Positions 35,786 to 44,700 of a DNA stretch of 64,000 nt are shown here, one piece after another. The notes beneath the pieces were generated by a model. That model was not told where the DNA came from. It searched no databases and saw nothing but the letters and a program-made list of their open reading frames with translations. How positions within the stretch are numbered: position 1 is the first letter of the stretch; each line of letters opens with the position of its first letter. This DNA is from Alphaproteobacteria bacterium (lineage in GTDB: Bacteria > Pseudomonadota > Alphaproteobacteria > Micropepsales > Micropepsaceae). The translations under genes were made by a program, and so were the position numbers. Location of the stretch: assembly GCA_019247845.1 (NCBI GenBank), contig JAFBAL010000038.1, positions 1-64,000 on the forward strand, read 5' to 3'.

Positions 35786-36331
35786 TCACGCTTTGGCGCG
35801 CGGCACGAAGTTCAGCGCGGCCGAGTTCATGCAGTAGCGCAGACCCGTCGGCTTCGGCCCGTCGTCGAAGACATGGCCCAGATGCGCGTCGCAGCGCGCG
35901 CACGAGATCGCGGTGCGCTCCATCATGAAGCTGGAGTCGTTCGACTTGGCGACGTTCCGCTCGGCGATGGGCTGCCAGAAGCTCGGCCAGCCGGTGCCGG
36001 ACTCGAACTTGGTCTTGCTGTCGAACAGCGCCGTGCCGCAGCAGATGCAGCGATAGAGCCCGTCGTTATGGGTCTCGGCATAGATGCCGGTGTAGGGGCG
36101 CTCGGTGTCGGCGTGGCGTGTGACCTCGAACTGCAGCGGCTGAAGCTGCTTCTTCCACTCCGTCTCGCTCTTGACGACCTTGGCGAGCTTGACGGTGCCG
36201 AGATCTTTCCCCGCGGCCGAGAAGTTCTCGATGGCCACGGTCTGCTGCGCCGCGACGGCAGCGCCCGGCAGAAGCGCCAAGAGCGCCGCGCTGCCCAGAA
36301 ATCCCCGCCGTGTCGATGACATATCGTTCAT
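35786..36331 (-). CDS. msrB: Tat-exported peptide-methionine (R)-S-oxide reductase MsrB
   Basis: 181 residues from ATG 36331 (GGAG nine bases upstream). Twin-arginine signal: STRRGFLGSAALLALLPGAAVA. Zinc ligands in YRCICCGTALF and SCARCDAHLGHVF; catalytic cysteine in RYCMNSAALNF. The position where many MsrB have a resolving cysteine (CGWPSF) is Thr here (GTGWPSF). Export by Tat suggests folding with zinc in the cytoplasm first. With msrA it repairs oxidised methionine in exported proteins. Confidence 0.92.
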   Translation of the reverse strand: MNDMSSTRRGFLGSAALLALLPGAAVAAQQTVAIENFSAAGKDLGTVKLAKVVKSETEWKKQLQPLQFEVTRHADTERPYTGIYAETHNDGLYRCICCGTALFDSKTKFESGTGWPSFWQPIAERNVAKSNDSSFMMERTAISCARCDAHLGHVFDDGPKPTGLRYCMNSAALNFVPRAKA

Positions 36332-36384
36332 GTCGCCAGTCTCCTTCACTCGGCTGGATATACTTAAGGCGGGAAAGAAAAGTT

Positions 36385-37221
36385 TCACCCCTTTTTCCGC
36401 GTCAGGACAATGACGGCGGGCAGGATCACGACCGTCGCGCCCAGCGCGATCGCCAGCACGAGCCTGCTGGACGAGGCATCCCAGATCGTCAGGCTCGGGG
36501 TGAGGAAGGGGAACAGCGCGCTGCCCGCGCTCGCGATCGTGAACGGCGGCACCAGCGTGCTCCACAGCAAGGCGCGCCCGGGCCGCGCGCGGTCGGCGGC
36601 GGTACGCCAGGCGGCGAAGATCGCGATCACGGGCAGCAGGTAGAGCGCCGGATGCGCGTTCGCGTTGGCGAGCCAGGCGCCCGGCACGATCGCGACCGTC
36701 TTGAGCAGTGGGTTCGACGGCGCGTTCGGATCGGCGATGCCGGTGAGGCGCGCGCCGTCGAGCTCGACCAGCCAGAAGCCGCAACCCGCGAACAGGACTG
36801 CGTAAGCCGCCGCCGCGATGGGCAGCGCGCGGTTCGCGTTCGACCACGCCGCGGCGATCAGCGCGAACATCGCAAGGCTGGTGAGCCCGACCAGCAGCGC
36901 GAACGGGCTGAGCAGCGAGCCGGTGAACAGAGCGCCGACCATGACGCCCAGGACGAATGCCGGCACGATGCCGCTGGCATATCCCACCCTGTGCAGCATC
37001 AGCGACCACGCCACCATGACGATCGCGACGGCGCCGGCCGCATTCTCGAACAGCGGCGGCCACACGGCCACGATCGCCGCGCCGCCGAGCGCCAGCCACA
37101 AGGGCGTGGCGGCCGGCATGGCGGTGCCCGTCGGCGGAAGAGCGCTGCGCGGCGCCAGCACCGCAAACGCCGCCAGCCATGCGCCGGTCAGCAGCCACCA
37201 GACGATGCGCAGGACCTCCAT
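36385..37221 (-). CDS. Orphan CydB-like membrane protein (shortened bd-oxidase subunit II)
   Basis: 278 residues, about eight helices. It aligns by eye with cytochrome bd subunit II: EVLRIVWWLLTGAWLAAFAV at the start, LWLALGGAAIVAVWPPLFENAAGAVAIVMV, FVLGVMVGALFTGSLLSPFALLVGLTS, and ASAGSALFPFLTPSLTIWDASSSRLVLAIA at the end, matching the CydB FPF..PS..SLTxWDASSS signature. The family is usually 330-380 residues; the DGFDMG loop after helix 1 and its neighbourhood are missing. No cydA is in the window. It lies between an SDR gene (three-base gap) and Tat-msrB (53 bases), same strand. Confidence 0.7.
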   Translation of the reverse strand: MEVLRIVWWLLTGAWLAAFAVLAPRSALPPTGTAMPAATPLWLALGGAAIVAVWPPLFENAAGAVAIVMVAWSLMLHRVGYASGIVPAFVLGVMVGALFTGSLLSPFALLVGLTSLAMFALIAAAWSNANRALPIAAAAYAVLFAGCGFWLVELDGARLTGIADPNAPSNPLLKTVAIVPGAWLANANAHPALYLLPVIAIFAAWRTAADRARPGRALLWSTLVPPFTIASAGSALFPFLTPSLTIWDASSSRLVLAIALGATVVILPAVIVLTRKKG

Positions 37222-37224
37222 GTC

Positions 37225-37977
37225 TTAAAGTCCTTGCCCATCGTCGAGATCGAAGGCCGCGCCGGTGATGCCGCGCGACGCATCCGACAGAAGATGCAGC
37301 ACCGTGCCGTCGAGGTCGGACGCCTGCATCTCGCGGCGTCGCGGGAAACCCTGGATCATGCGTTTTCCCGCGTCGCTCCGAAGGAACTCGTCGTTGAGCT
37401 CGGTCGCGATGAAGCCCGGGCAGATGATGTTGACGTTGATGCCTTTGTTGGCCCATTCGCGCGCCAAGGCCTTGCCCAGTTGCAACGCGCCGGCCTTCGA
37501 TGCGCAATAGGCCGCCGTCCCCGGCAGCACCTTGCGCGCGCCCATCGACGAGACGATGACGATGCGGCCCTTCCGCTCGCCGCGCGCGATCATGCGCCGG
37601 GCGCCTTCGCGCGCAGTCAGGAACGGCCCGCGCAGGTTCACGCGCATGATGCGATCGAAGTCTTCGACCGGCAGATCGAGCGCCATGCCCGCCGCGCTCA
37701 TGCCCGCATTCGCGATGACGCTGTCGACGGGGCCGAGCGCTTTCTCAGCCGCGTCATAGCCCGCGATGACCGAAGCCTCGTCTTCCACGTCCATCGCGAT
37801 GGGCGTCGCGCCGCCGATCTCCTTCGCCAGCGTCTCGAGACGATCCATGCGCCGCGCGCAGGCCGCGACCTTGGCGCCCGCCGCCGCGCAAATGGTCGCG
37901 AAGTGGCGTCCGAGCCCCGACGACGCGCCGGTGATCAGGACGGTGCGTCCCGCCAGATCGCCCACAGAAACGCTCAT
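37225..37977 (-). CDS. SDR-family oxidoreductase
   Basis: 250 residues from ATG 37977 (MSVSVGDLAGRTVLITG); the frame is open upstream but conservation begins here. Classical SDR: ITGASSGLGRHFA (TGxxxGxG), NAG in VIANAGMSAAG, catalytic S in VSSMGARKVLPG and YCASKAGAL (Y-x-x-x-K). The proline/glycine segment ICPGFIATELN is typical. No substrate can be named. It lies three bases before the CydB-like gene, so the two are probably co-transcribed. Confidence 0.88.
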   Translation of the reverse strand: MSVSVGDLAGRTVLITGASSGLGRHFATICAAAGAKVAACARRMDRLETLAKEIGGATPIAMDVEDEASVIAGYDAAEKALGPVDSVIANAGMSAAGMALDLPVEDFDRIMRVNLRGPFLTAREGARRMIARGERKGRIVIVSSMGARKVLPGTAAYCASKAGALQLGKALAREWANKGINVNIICPGFIATELNDEFLRSDAGKRMIQGFPRRREMQASDLDGTVLHLLSDASRGITGAAFDLDDGQGL

Positions 37978-38012
37978 GGTGTCTTCACCCCAACTCACTC
38001 TATAGTGGGCGC

Positions 38013-39359
38013 ATGAGATGGTTCGCCGCCCTTGCCCTGCTTGCCGCATCCGCCGCGCAGGCCGACGACAATACGATCCTGCATTACTGGGTACAATTGG
38101 GCGCCGGCGGCGCACAGCAGGCGCGCGCCGTGATGAGCGGCGACGGCTGTCCGATCCTGGCGACCTTCAAGGACTACAACGGCGACGGCCGCGTCGACGT
38201 GCCGATGACGCCGCGCGCGGCGAAGAGCGCCGACTTCCCGCTGGTCTGCGAGGGCACGGTGCCCAAGGACGTCAACCACGCCTGGTTGGTGATGACCACG
38301 GCAGAGGGCGACGGCCGCCAGATGGTCATGAACTATGAATCGCGCAAGCGCTCGCGCGCGATCCTCGACATGGATCAGGCCGTGCCGCTGATGCGCAGCG
38401 ACCCGGAGCGCATCCTGGTGATCGGCGACACGGGCTGCCGGCTCAAGGGCTCGCTGGTCCAGCCCTGCAACGATCCGAGCGCCTGGCCGTTCGAGGCGCT
38501 CTCCAAGGGCGCCGCGAAGCTGTGGCCCGATCTGATCATCCATGTCGGCGACTATCTCTATCGCGAGACGCCGTGCCCCGACGGCAATGCGGGCTGCGCG
38601 GGTTCGCCCTACGGCGACGGCTGGGCGACGTGGGACGCGGATTTCTTCAAGCCAGGCGACGCGCTGCTGCGCGCGGCCCCCATCGTGCTGGTGCGCGGCA
38701 ACCACGAGGATTGCGCGCGCTCCGGCCCGGGCTATCTGCGCCTGATCGGCTCCGGCGCCTATGACGCGACCGCTCCGTGTACGGAGCATGAGGCGGCATA
38801 CTCCATCCCGCTCGAGGCTGAGAACCTGGTGGTGATGGACAATGCCAGCGCCCAGGACACCTCGATCACGCCGGGCACGCTGCCCGTCTATCAGGACGAG
38901 TTCGCGGCGATGGACAAGGAGCCCGCGCCCAGCTGGCTGCTCATGCACCGCCCGATCTGGGGCGCGGTAAAGGGACCGCTCGGCATTCCCGTCGGCGGCA
39001 ACACGACGATGATCGCGGCGCTGAACGGCAGGCCGGTGCCCAAGCCCGTCGCTCTCATCCTCGCCGGCCACATCCATTCCTTCGAGGCGATCAACTACAA
39101 GTCCAGGTCGCCGCCGATGCTGCTCGCGGGGCATGGCGGCGACCTGCTCGACGACACGCCGGCCGATCTCGACGGCGCGGTGCTGTCGGGCATCAAGGTC
39201 AAGGACGGGCTGTCGGTGCCGGGCTTCGGCTTCCTGCTGATGACGCGCGAAGGAAAGACGTGGCATGTCGGCGTGTTCGACAGCCAGGCCAGGCTCATGC
39301 GCGAATGTGTGTTCGCGGGCGGGCGCCTCGACTGCCCCGAAGCCAAGAAGGCCGAGTGA
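38013..39359 (+). CDS. Secreted metallophosphoesterase
   Basis: 448 residues with a Sec signal (MRWFAALALLAASAAQA). Calcineurin-like metal ligands in order: VIGDTGCR (about residue 138; Asp without the usual DxH histidine), HVGDYLYRE, VRGNHEDCA (N-H-E/D), and LAGHIHSFE (GHxH). It probably hydrolyses a phosphomonoester or diester in the periplasm. The first motif reads GDTG, as in purple-acid-phosphatase-like relatives. The gene stands divergent from the SDR over 35 bp and is followed after 13 bases by the dioxygenase gene. Confidence 0.85.
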   Translation: MRWFAALALLAASAAQADDNTILHYWVQLGAGGAQQARAVMSGDGCPILATFKDYNGDGRVDVPMTPRAAKSADFPLVCEGTVPKDVNHAWLVMTTAEGDGRQMVMNYESRKRSRAILDMDQAVPLMRSDPERILVIGDTGCRLKGSLVQPCNDPSAWPFEALSKGAAKLWPDLIIHVGDYLYRETPCPDGNAGCAGSPYGDGWATWDADFFKPGDALLRAAPIVLVRGNHEDCARSGPGYLRLIGSGAYDATAPCTEHEAAYSIPLEAENLVVMDNASAQDTSITPGTLPVYQDEFAAMDKEPAPSWLLMHRPIWGAVKGPLGIPVGGNTTMIAALNGRPVPKPVALILAGHIHSFEAINYKSRSPPMLLAGHGGDLLDDTPADLDGAVLSGIKVKDGLSVPGFGFLLMTREGKTWHVGVFDSQARLMRECVFAGGRLDCPEAKKAE

Positions 39360-39372
39360 AAGAAAATCCCGG

Positions 39373-40038
39373 ATGTTTCTCGAACTGCCCAAGCTTCTGT
39401 CGCCCCAGGAAGTCCAGCGCCTCACCGCGCTCAGCCGCGAGATGCGCTTCGTCGACGGGCGGCAGTCGAACCCGGCGAACGTGACCAAGGACAATCTCCA
39501 GGCCGATCACGGCGACCCGCGCTACCAGGAATCGACGCAGATCCTGGCGCAGGCCTTCGCGCGCTCGCGCGAGTTCCGCGATTTCGCCCTGCCCAAGCGC
39601 ATGGCGCCGCCGCTGCTCTGCCGCTACGAGCCGGGGATGAAATACGGCGCCCATGCCGACGCCGCGACGATGCAGGTGGCGGGCGGGGTGATCCGCTCGG
39701 ACCTGTCCTGCACCGTGTTCATCGCCGAGCCCGGCACCTATGAGGGCGGCGAGCTGGTCACGCATCTCGGCACCCGCCCGGTCGTGTTCAAAAGCCAGCC
39801 CGGCGAGGCGATCGTGTACCCCAGCACGATGCTGCACGAGGTGCGCCCCGTGCGCGCCGGCCAGCGGCTCGTCGCCATCACCTTCATCGAGAGCCTCGTC
39901 GCCGACGAGCACAGACGCACCCAGATCTACGAGCTCAACGAGGTCGCGGCCCTCGAAGGCATGAAGATGGACTGGGCCAACCGCGTGCGCCTCGACGTGG
40001 TGCGCCAGAACCTGCTCAGGATGTGGAGCGGGATGTAG
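39373..40038 (+). CDS. PKHD-type Fe(II)/2-oxoglutarate hydroxylase (PiuC/YbiX family)
   Basis: 221 residues from ATG 39373; the frame is open upstream but overlaps the phosphoesterase. Iron ligands: H-x-D in GAHADAATM and the distal H in TMLHEVRPV; R in GQRLVAITF binds 2-oxoglutarate. The opening MFLELPKLLSPQEV and ending YELNEVAALEGMKMDW... match the family, whose members accompany iron or TonB transport genes; none is next door here. Substrate unknown. Confidence 0.88.
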   Translation: MFLELPKLLSPQEVQRLTALSREMRFVDGRQSNPANVTKDNLQADHGDPRYQESTQILAQAFARSREFRDFALPKRMAPPLLCRYEPGMKYGAHADAATMQVAGGVIRSDLSCTVFIAEPGTYEGGELVTHLGTRPVVFKSQPGEAIVYPSTMLHEVRPVRAGQRLVAITFIESLVADEHRRTQIYELNEVAALEGMKMDWANRVRLDVVRQNLLRMWSGM

Positions 40039-40040
40039 GA

Positions 40041-41210
40041 CTATCCGTCGGCGGCGCTGCGCGCGGCACTCAGCAGCGGCATCACTTCGACGCCGTTCGT
40101 ACCTGGATACGTGTCCCGGCCCGGATACACCAGGATGCGCCGCTCTGCCTTGATGTCGTCACAGGCGATGTGGAAACCTTTCTCGACGGCCGGCGACAAC
40201 GATTTCTTGAATTCGAAAGCCCAGCGGCGCGAGGCGGACAGTTCCAGCACCAGGTCGATCTCCTGGCCGGCGGCGGATCTGTAGAAATATGGGTTGGCGC
40301 CATCGGGCGCTGCGGCAAGCACTGCCTCCAGCGCAAAGCCCTCCCAGCTCGCGCCCGCGACCGGATGGCCGAGCACGTCGTTCAATGTCGGCAGATTCAG
40401 CAGCGCGTGAAGCATGCCGGAGTCGCGCAAATAGATCTTCGGCGATTTGACGAGCCGCTTGCCGAGATTGGCCGTCCACGGCTGCAGCCGCCGCACCAGC
40501 AGGAGGTCGACGAGAATCCCCAGATAATGGGCAACGGCGTGGCCGCCGACGCCGAGGCTGTGCGCGAAGCGCTGCGCGTTGAACAGGGCGGCCTGCGTAT
40601 GGGCGAGCATTGTCCAAAACCGCTCGATGGTTTCGGCCGGCACGCGGATTCCGAACTGCGGAATGTCGCGCTCCAGATAGGAGCGGATGAACGCCTGCCG
40701 CCAGCGGCTGCTCTCGGCGTCGGTGTCTGAGAGAAAGCTGTCTGGAAAGCCGCCACGCAGCCAAAGCCTGTCGATTTCAGCCGCGGCGACTTCTTGCGGC
40801 TGAAGCGGCGTCAATTCCAGGAAGTCGACGCGTCCGGCGAGGCTCTCTGAAGATTGCCGCAGGAGATCGAGCGCTGCAGAACCGAGAACGAGAAACTGCC
40901 CCGCCTTTTCGCCCGCTCTGCGCCGCGCGTCGATCTCGCTGCGCAGCACCGCGAATATCTCCGGCATGCGATGGATTTCGTCGAGTATAACGAGACGACC
41001 GCGTTGCGCATAAAGATAAGCAAGCGGGTCGTCGAGCCGACGTCGATCCGCCGGGTTCTCGAGATCCAGATAGACGGCCTCTTTTTTTCTGTGCCGCGCC
41101 AATTCGAGCGCAAGCGTCGTCTTACCGGACTGCCTCGGGCCGAGGAGCGCCACCGCCGGAAACTGGCGCAGCCTGATGTCGAGTTCGGGATAAAGGGCCC
41201 GGGGGATCAT
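40041..41210 (-). CDS. AAA-type ATPase with DUF4143 domain
   Basis: 389 residues. Walker A LLGPRQSGKTTLALE (about residues 21-35), Walker B LVILDEIHRM (about 72-81), sensor LVLGSAALDLL, then the C-terminal DUF4143 nuclease-like fold with YLERDIPQFGI, YLRDSGMLHALL, WEGFALEAVL and YRSAAGQEIDLVLE...WAFEFKKS (E-I-D...E-x-K, a PD-(D/E)xK-like core). These proteins are common in mobile or accessory regions and lack an agreed role. A 31-bp dyad stands just upstream of the start, and the flanking DNA is AT-rich, both hinting at acquisition and autoregulation. Confidence 0.85.
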   Translation of the reverse strand: MIPRALYPELDIRLRQFPAVALLGPRQSGKTTLALELARHRKKEAVYLDLENPADRRRLDDPLAYLYAQRGRLVILDEIHRMPEIFAVLRSEIDARRRAGEKAGQFLVLGSAALDLLRQSSESLAGRVDFLELTPLQPQEVAAAEIDRLWLRGGFPDSFLSDTDAESSRWRQAFIRSYLERDIPQFGIRVPAETIERFWTMLAHTQAALFNAQRFAHSLGVGGHAVAHYLGILVDLLLVRRLQPWTANLGKRLVKSPKIYLRDSGMLHALLNLPTLNDVLGHPVAGASWEGFALEAVLAAAPDGANPYFYRSAAGQEIDLVLELSASRRWAFEFKKSLSPAVEKGFHIACDDIKAERRILVYPGRDTYPGTNGVEVMPLLSAARSAADG

Positions 41211-41213
41211 CTA

Positions 41214-41244
41214 TGCAAATATGCGTATAGAGCGCAGATTTGCA
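41214..41244. promoter_or_regulatory. 31-bp dyad (operator-like) upstream of the DUF4143 ATPase
   Basis: Arms TGCAAATATGCG (41214-41225) and CGCAGATTTGCA (41233-41244) are inverted copies matching at 11 of 12 positions, with a seven-base centre TATAGAG. The dyad begins three bases before the ATPase ATG. In mRNA it would also hide the start region, so either a repressor site or a translational hairpin is possible. Confidence 0.55.
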
Positions 41245-41735
41245 ATATTTAGAATAATATGTTTATTTTCAAAGGCTTATTTTGTTCTCTCTCCGTCAGT
41301 CGGACCGTTTCCGCACGGCGTCGAAGCCTCGTCCAGAACTCTCCATCTTGCAGATTGGGGCGCCCGGGTGAGCACGCTTGGCCAGCACCTTGCTGCCCGC
41401 GCTGTTGATTGTCGCCGTTCACACTTGCCGCGACGTGTGCAAGTGGGAGTGAAGTTAGGTGGGCGGCCCGCCGCGTGCGCCAAAAACAACTCGCGCGCAG
41501 CGCACCGATTCCTTCCACGAGCCACGGTTCACAGCTCGACCTTCTTCCCATGTCGCCCCAGGCCAATCCTGTCGCGCCACGCCAACCGGTTGCAGAATAT
41601 TTCGTTCCGTCCCCGGCGTTTTTGTCACCATCCCGCCGCTTTCGGCCGCGAATCTCCATGGCGGATCGCTGGCGCGGGCGGTAACCTGCGCCGGTTGGCA
41701 ATGTGGGCCGCATTGGCGGTTGTCGGGGGACTTCC
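41245..41735. other. Noncoding stretch between DUF4143 gene and yfhM
   Basis: About 490 bp with no gene I can support. The first 50 bases are AT-rich and unlike the surroundings; the rest returns to high GC. Open frames cross it but have no family match, no ribosome site and coding bias unlike neighbours. The yfhM promoter should lie near the right end; GGGGGA lies five bases before its ATG. Confidence 0.5.
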
Positions 41736-44700
41736 ATGGAACAGAATATGCGTCGGCTGCTGGTCGTCGGCGGCGCGGTCGTGGCCATCGTGGTGGCGGC
41801 GCTGGCGGGGCTCTACGTGCTCGGCGGGCGCGGTCCGAACGGGGCGCCCAACGGCGGCATCCTGGCGCGGCTGGAGAGCGGGCTCGGCTCGCTGACCGCG
41901 AGCCTGTCGCCGCCCAAGACCGCCCCGGCCGGCGAGGGCGAGACCTTCGCCTTCAGGCGGCTCGAGGTCGACACGACCAAGCCCCAGGCCGAGGCCTGCT
42001 TCGTCTTCACCCGCGACCTCGACGCCTCGGGCAAGACCCACTACCTCGACTACGTCTCCATCGATCCCGAGACCCGCGTCGCCGCCCACGTCGTCGACAC
42101 GCGGCTGTGCCTCGCGGGCATGGACTTCAACACGACCTACAACGTCACGCTCAAGACCGGCCTGCCCGACGCGGCCGGCGACAAGCTGATCGAGGACGAG
42201 ACCGTCCCCGTCGAGCTGCGCGACAAGCCGTCGGTGGTGCGCTTCTCGGGCGGCATCGTCCTGCCGCGCGACAATGCGCAAGGCGTCCCCGTGACGACCG
42301 TCAACATCTCCAAGCTGCGCGTGAAGTTGATCCGCGTCGGCGACCGCCTGCTGTCGCAAATCGAAAGCGGCGTCGTCGACCAGACCTCGCTCTACACCTG
42401 GGACGACAACGACCTGCAGAACAGCCAGGGCAAGCTCGTCTGGGAAGGCACGATGGACGTCCAGGTCGTCAAGAACGACTCCGTCGTCACGCTGATCCCG
42501 ATCAACCAGATCCTCAAGGACAAGAAGCCCGGCGCCTACGTCCTGCTGGCGATGGACGCGCTGAAGAAGAAGGACAACGGCGACGACTATTACGAGTCCG
42601 ACGATATCGCCACCCAATGGGTGATCGATTCCGACACGGCGCTCACCTCGTTCCGCGGCGCCAACGGCATGACCGTCTTCGCGCGCTCTTACGCGAAGGC
42701 GACGCCGCTGTCGGGCGTCAAGCTCACCCTGGTCGCGCGCGACAACAACGAGCTTGCCACCGTGACGACCGACGGCTCCGGCCGCGCCGACTTCGACGCC
42801 GGGTTGATGAAAGCGACCGGCGGCGAGGAGCCCGTGGTCGTCATGGCCTATGCGGGCGACGATTTCAGCTTCCTCGACCTGCGCCGTCCGGCCTTCGACC
42901 TGACCGACCGCGGGGTGAGCGGCCGCGAGACGCCGGGCCCGATCGACGCGTTCCTCTATACCGAGCGCGGCATCTATCGCCCGGGCGAGGTGGTCCAGGC
43001 CTCGGCGATGCTGCGCGACCGCGTCGGCGCGGCGCTGTCGGCGCCGTTGACGCTGGTCGCGACGCGGCCCGACGGGCTCGAGGTCAGCCGCACGACCATC
43101 CGCGGCGACCAGCTCGCCGCCGGCATGGCGACGTGGCCGCTCAAGCTTTCCAAGACCGCGCCGCACGGCCGCTGGCAGATTGCGGCCTATGTCGACACGT
43201 CGAAGAACGCGCCGTCGGTCGGCCGCGTGCAGTTCGACGTCCAGGACTTCGTGCCGCAGAAGCTGAAGGTCACGCTGACGTCAGAGACCAAGGTCGGCCA
43301 TCCCAACAGCGACATCGTGGTCAAGGCCGAGACGCGCTTCCTTTATGGCGCGCCGGGCAGCGGGCTGTCGGGCGAGGGCGAGGCGCGCATTGTCACCGAC
43401 ACCGATCCCTTCGACGGCTTCTCGCAGTACCAGTTCGGCCGCATCGACGACACGTTCTCGGACGTCTCGATCACCATGAACGTGCCCGACAGCGACGCGA
43501 ACGGCGTCACCGAGGCCACCGCCACCGTCGGCGACCTGGCCGAGACGACCTTGCCCTTGAAGGCGATGATCAAGGTCTCGATCCACGAGCCCGGCGGCCG
43601 CGTGACGTCCAAGACCGTCGACGTGCCGGTGCGCACGCGCGACGTCTTCATCGGCATCCGCCCCGAATTCGACGGCTGGAGCGTGGCCGAGAACACGCCC
43701 GCGCGCTTCGACGCGGTGGCGCTGAACGGCGACGGCAAGCGCATTTCGCTGTCGGGCCTGACGTTCTCGTGGGTCAAGGAAGACACGACCTATCAGTGGT
43801 TCCAGGAAGACGGCTCGTGGAAGTACAAGTCGGTCACGCGCGACCGGCTGATCACTTCGGGCACCATGGCGATCGGCGCGAGCGGGCTTGCCAAGCTCGC
43901 GCAGTCGCTGCCCTGGGGCGACTACCGCCTGACGATCACCGATCCGAAGTCGGGCGCGGCCAGCTCCTATCGCTTCTATTCCGGCTGGGCGGCGAGCGCC
44001 GACGGCGACCGTCCCGACCGCATCCCGGTCGCGGCCGACAAGCCCAAATACCGCGCGGGCGAGACCGCGAAGGTCAACATCAAGCCGACCTCGAACGGCA
44101 AGGCGCTGATCGTGGTCGCGGGCGACAAGGTGTTCTCGTCGCAGCTCGTGGACGCGCCCGCGGGCGGGACGACGGTCAACATCCCCGTCTCGGCCGATTG
44201 GGGCGCGGGCGCTTACGTGCTCGTCACCGACTACAAGCCGCTGAACGAGGCGACCGGGCGCGAGCCGGTGCGCTCCATCGGCCTCACCTGGCTCGCCGTC
44301 GACAATTCGCCGCGCACCTTGACCGCGCTGATCGGCGGGCCGTCCAAGATCACGCCGCGCCAGAAGGTGACGATCCCCGTCACCATCAAGGGCTTGGGCT
44401 CGAACGAGGACGCGTATCTGACGCTCGCCGCGGTGGACGAGGGCATCCTTCAGCTCACCGACTACAAGTCGCCCGATCCGAACGACTATTACTTCGGCAA
44501 GCGCCGCTTGGGCGTCGACATGCGCGACGACTACGGAAGGCTGATCAAGGCCGAGAAGGGCGCCGTGGGCTCGATGCGCGAAGGCGGCGACAGCTTCGGC
44601 GGCCGTTCCTTGAGCGTCGTGCCGATCAAGACGGTCGCGCTGTTCTCAGGCCTGGTGAAGGTGGGCGCCGGCGGCATCGCCAACGTCACCTTGGACGTGC

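Noticed and set aside
41221..41895. A 224-codon frame in the gap before yfhM
   Set aside because: It runs into yfhM in another frame, has no ribosome site and no family match, and its codon use is unlike neighbours.
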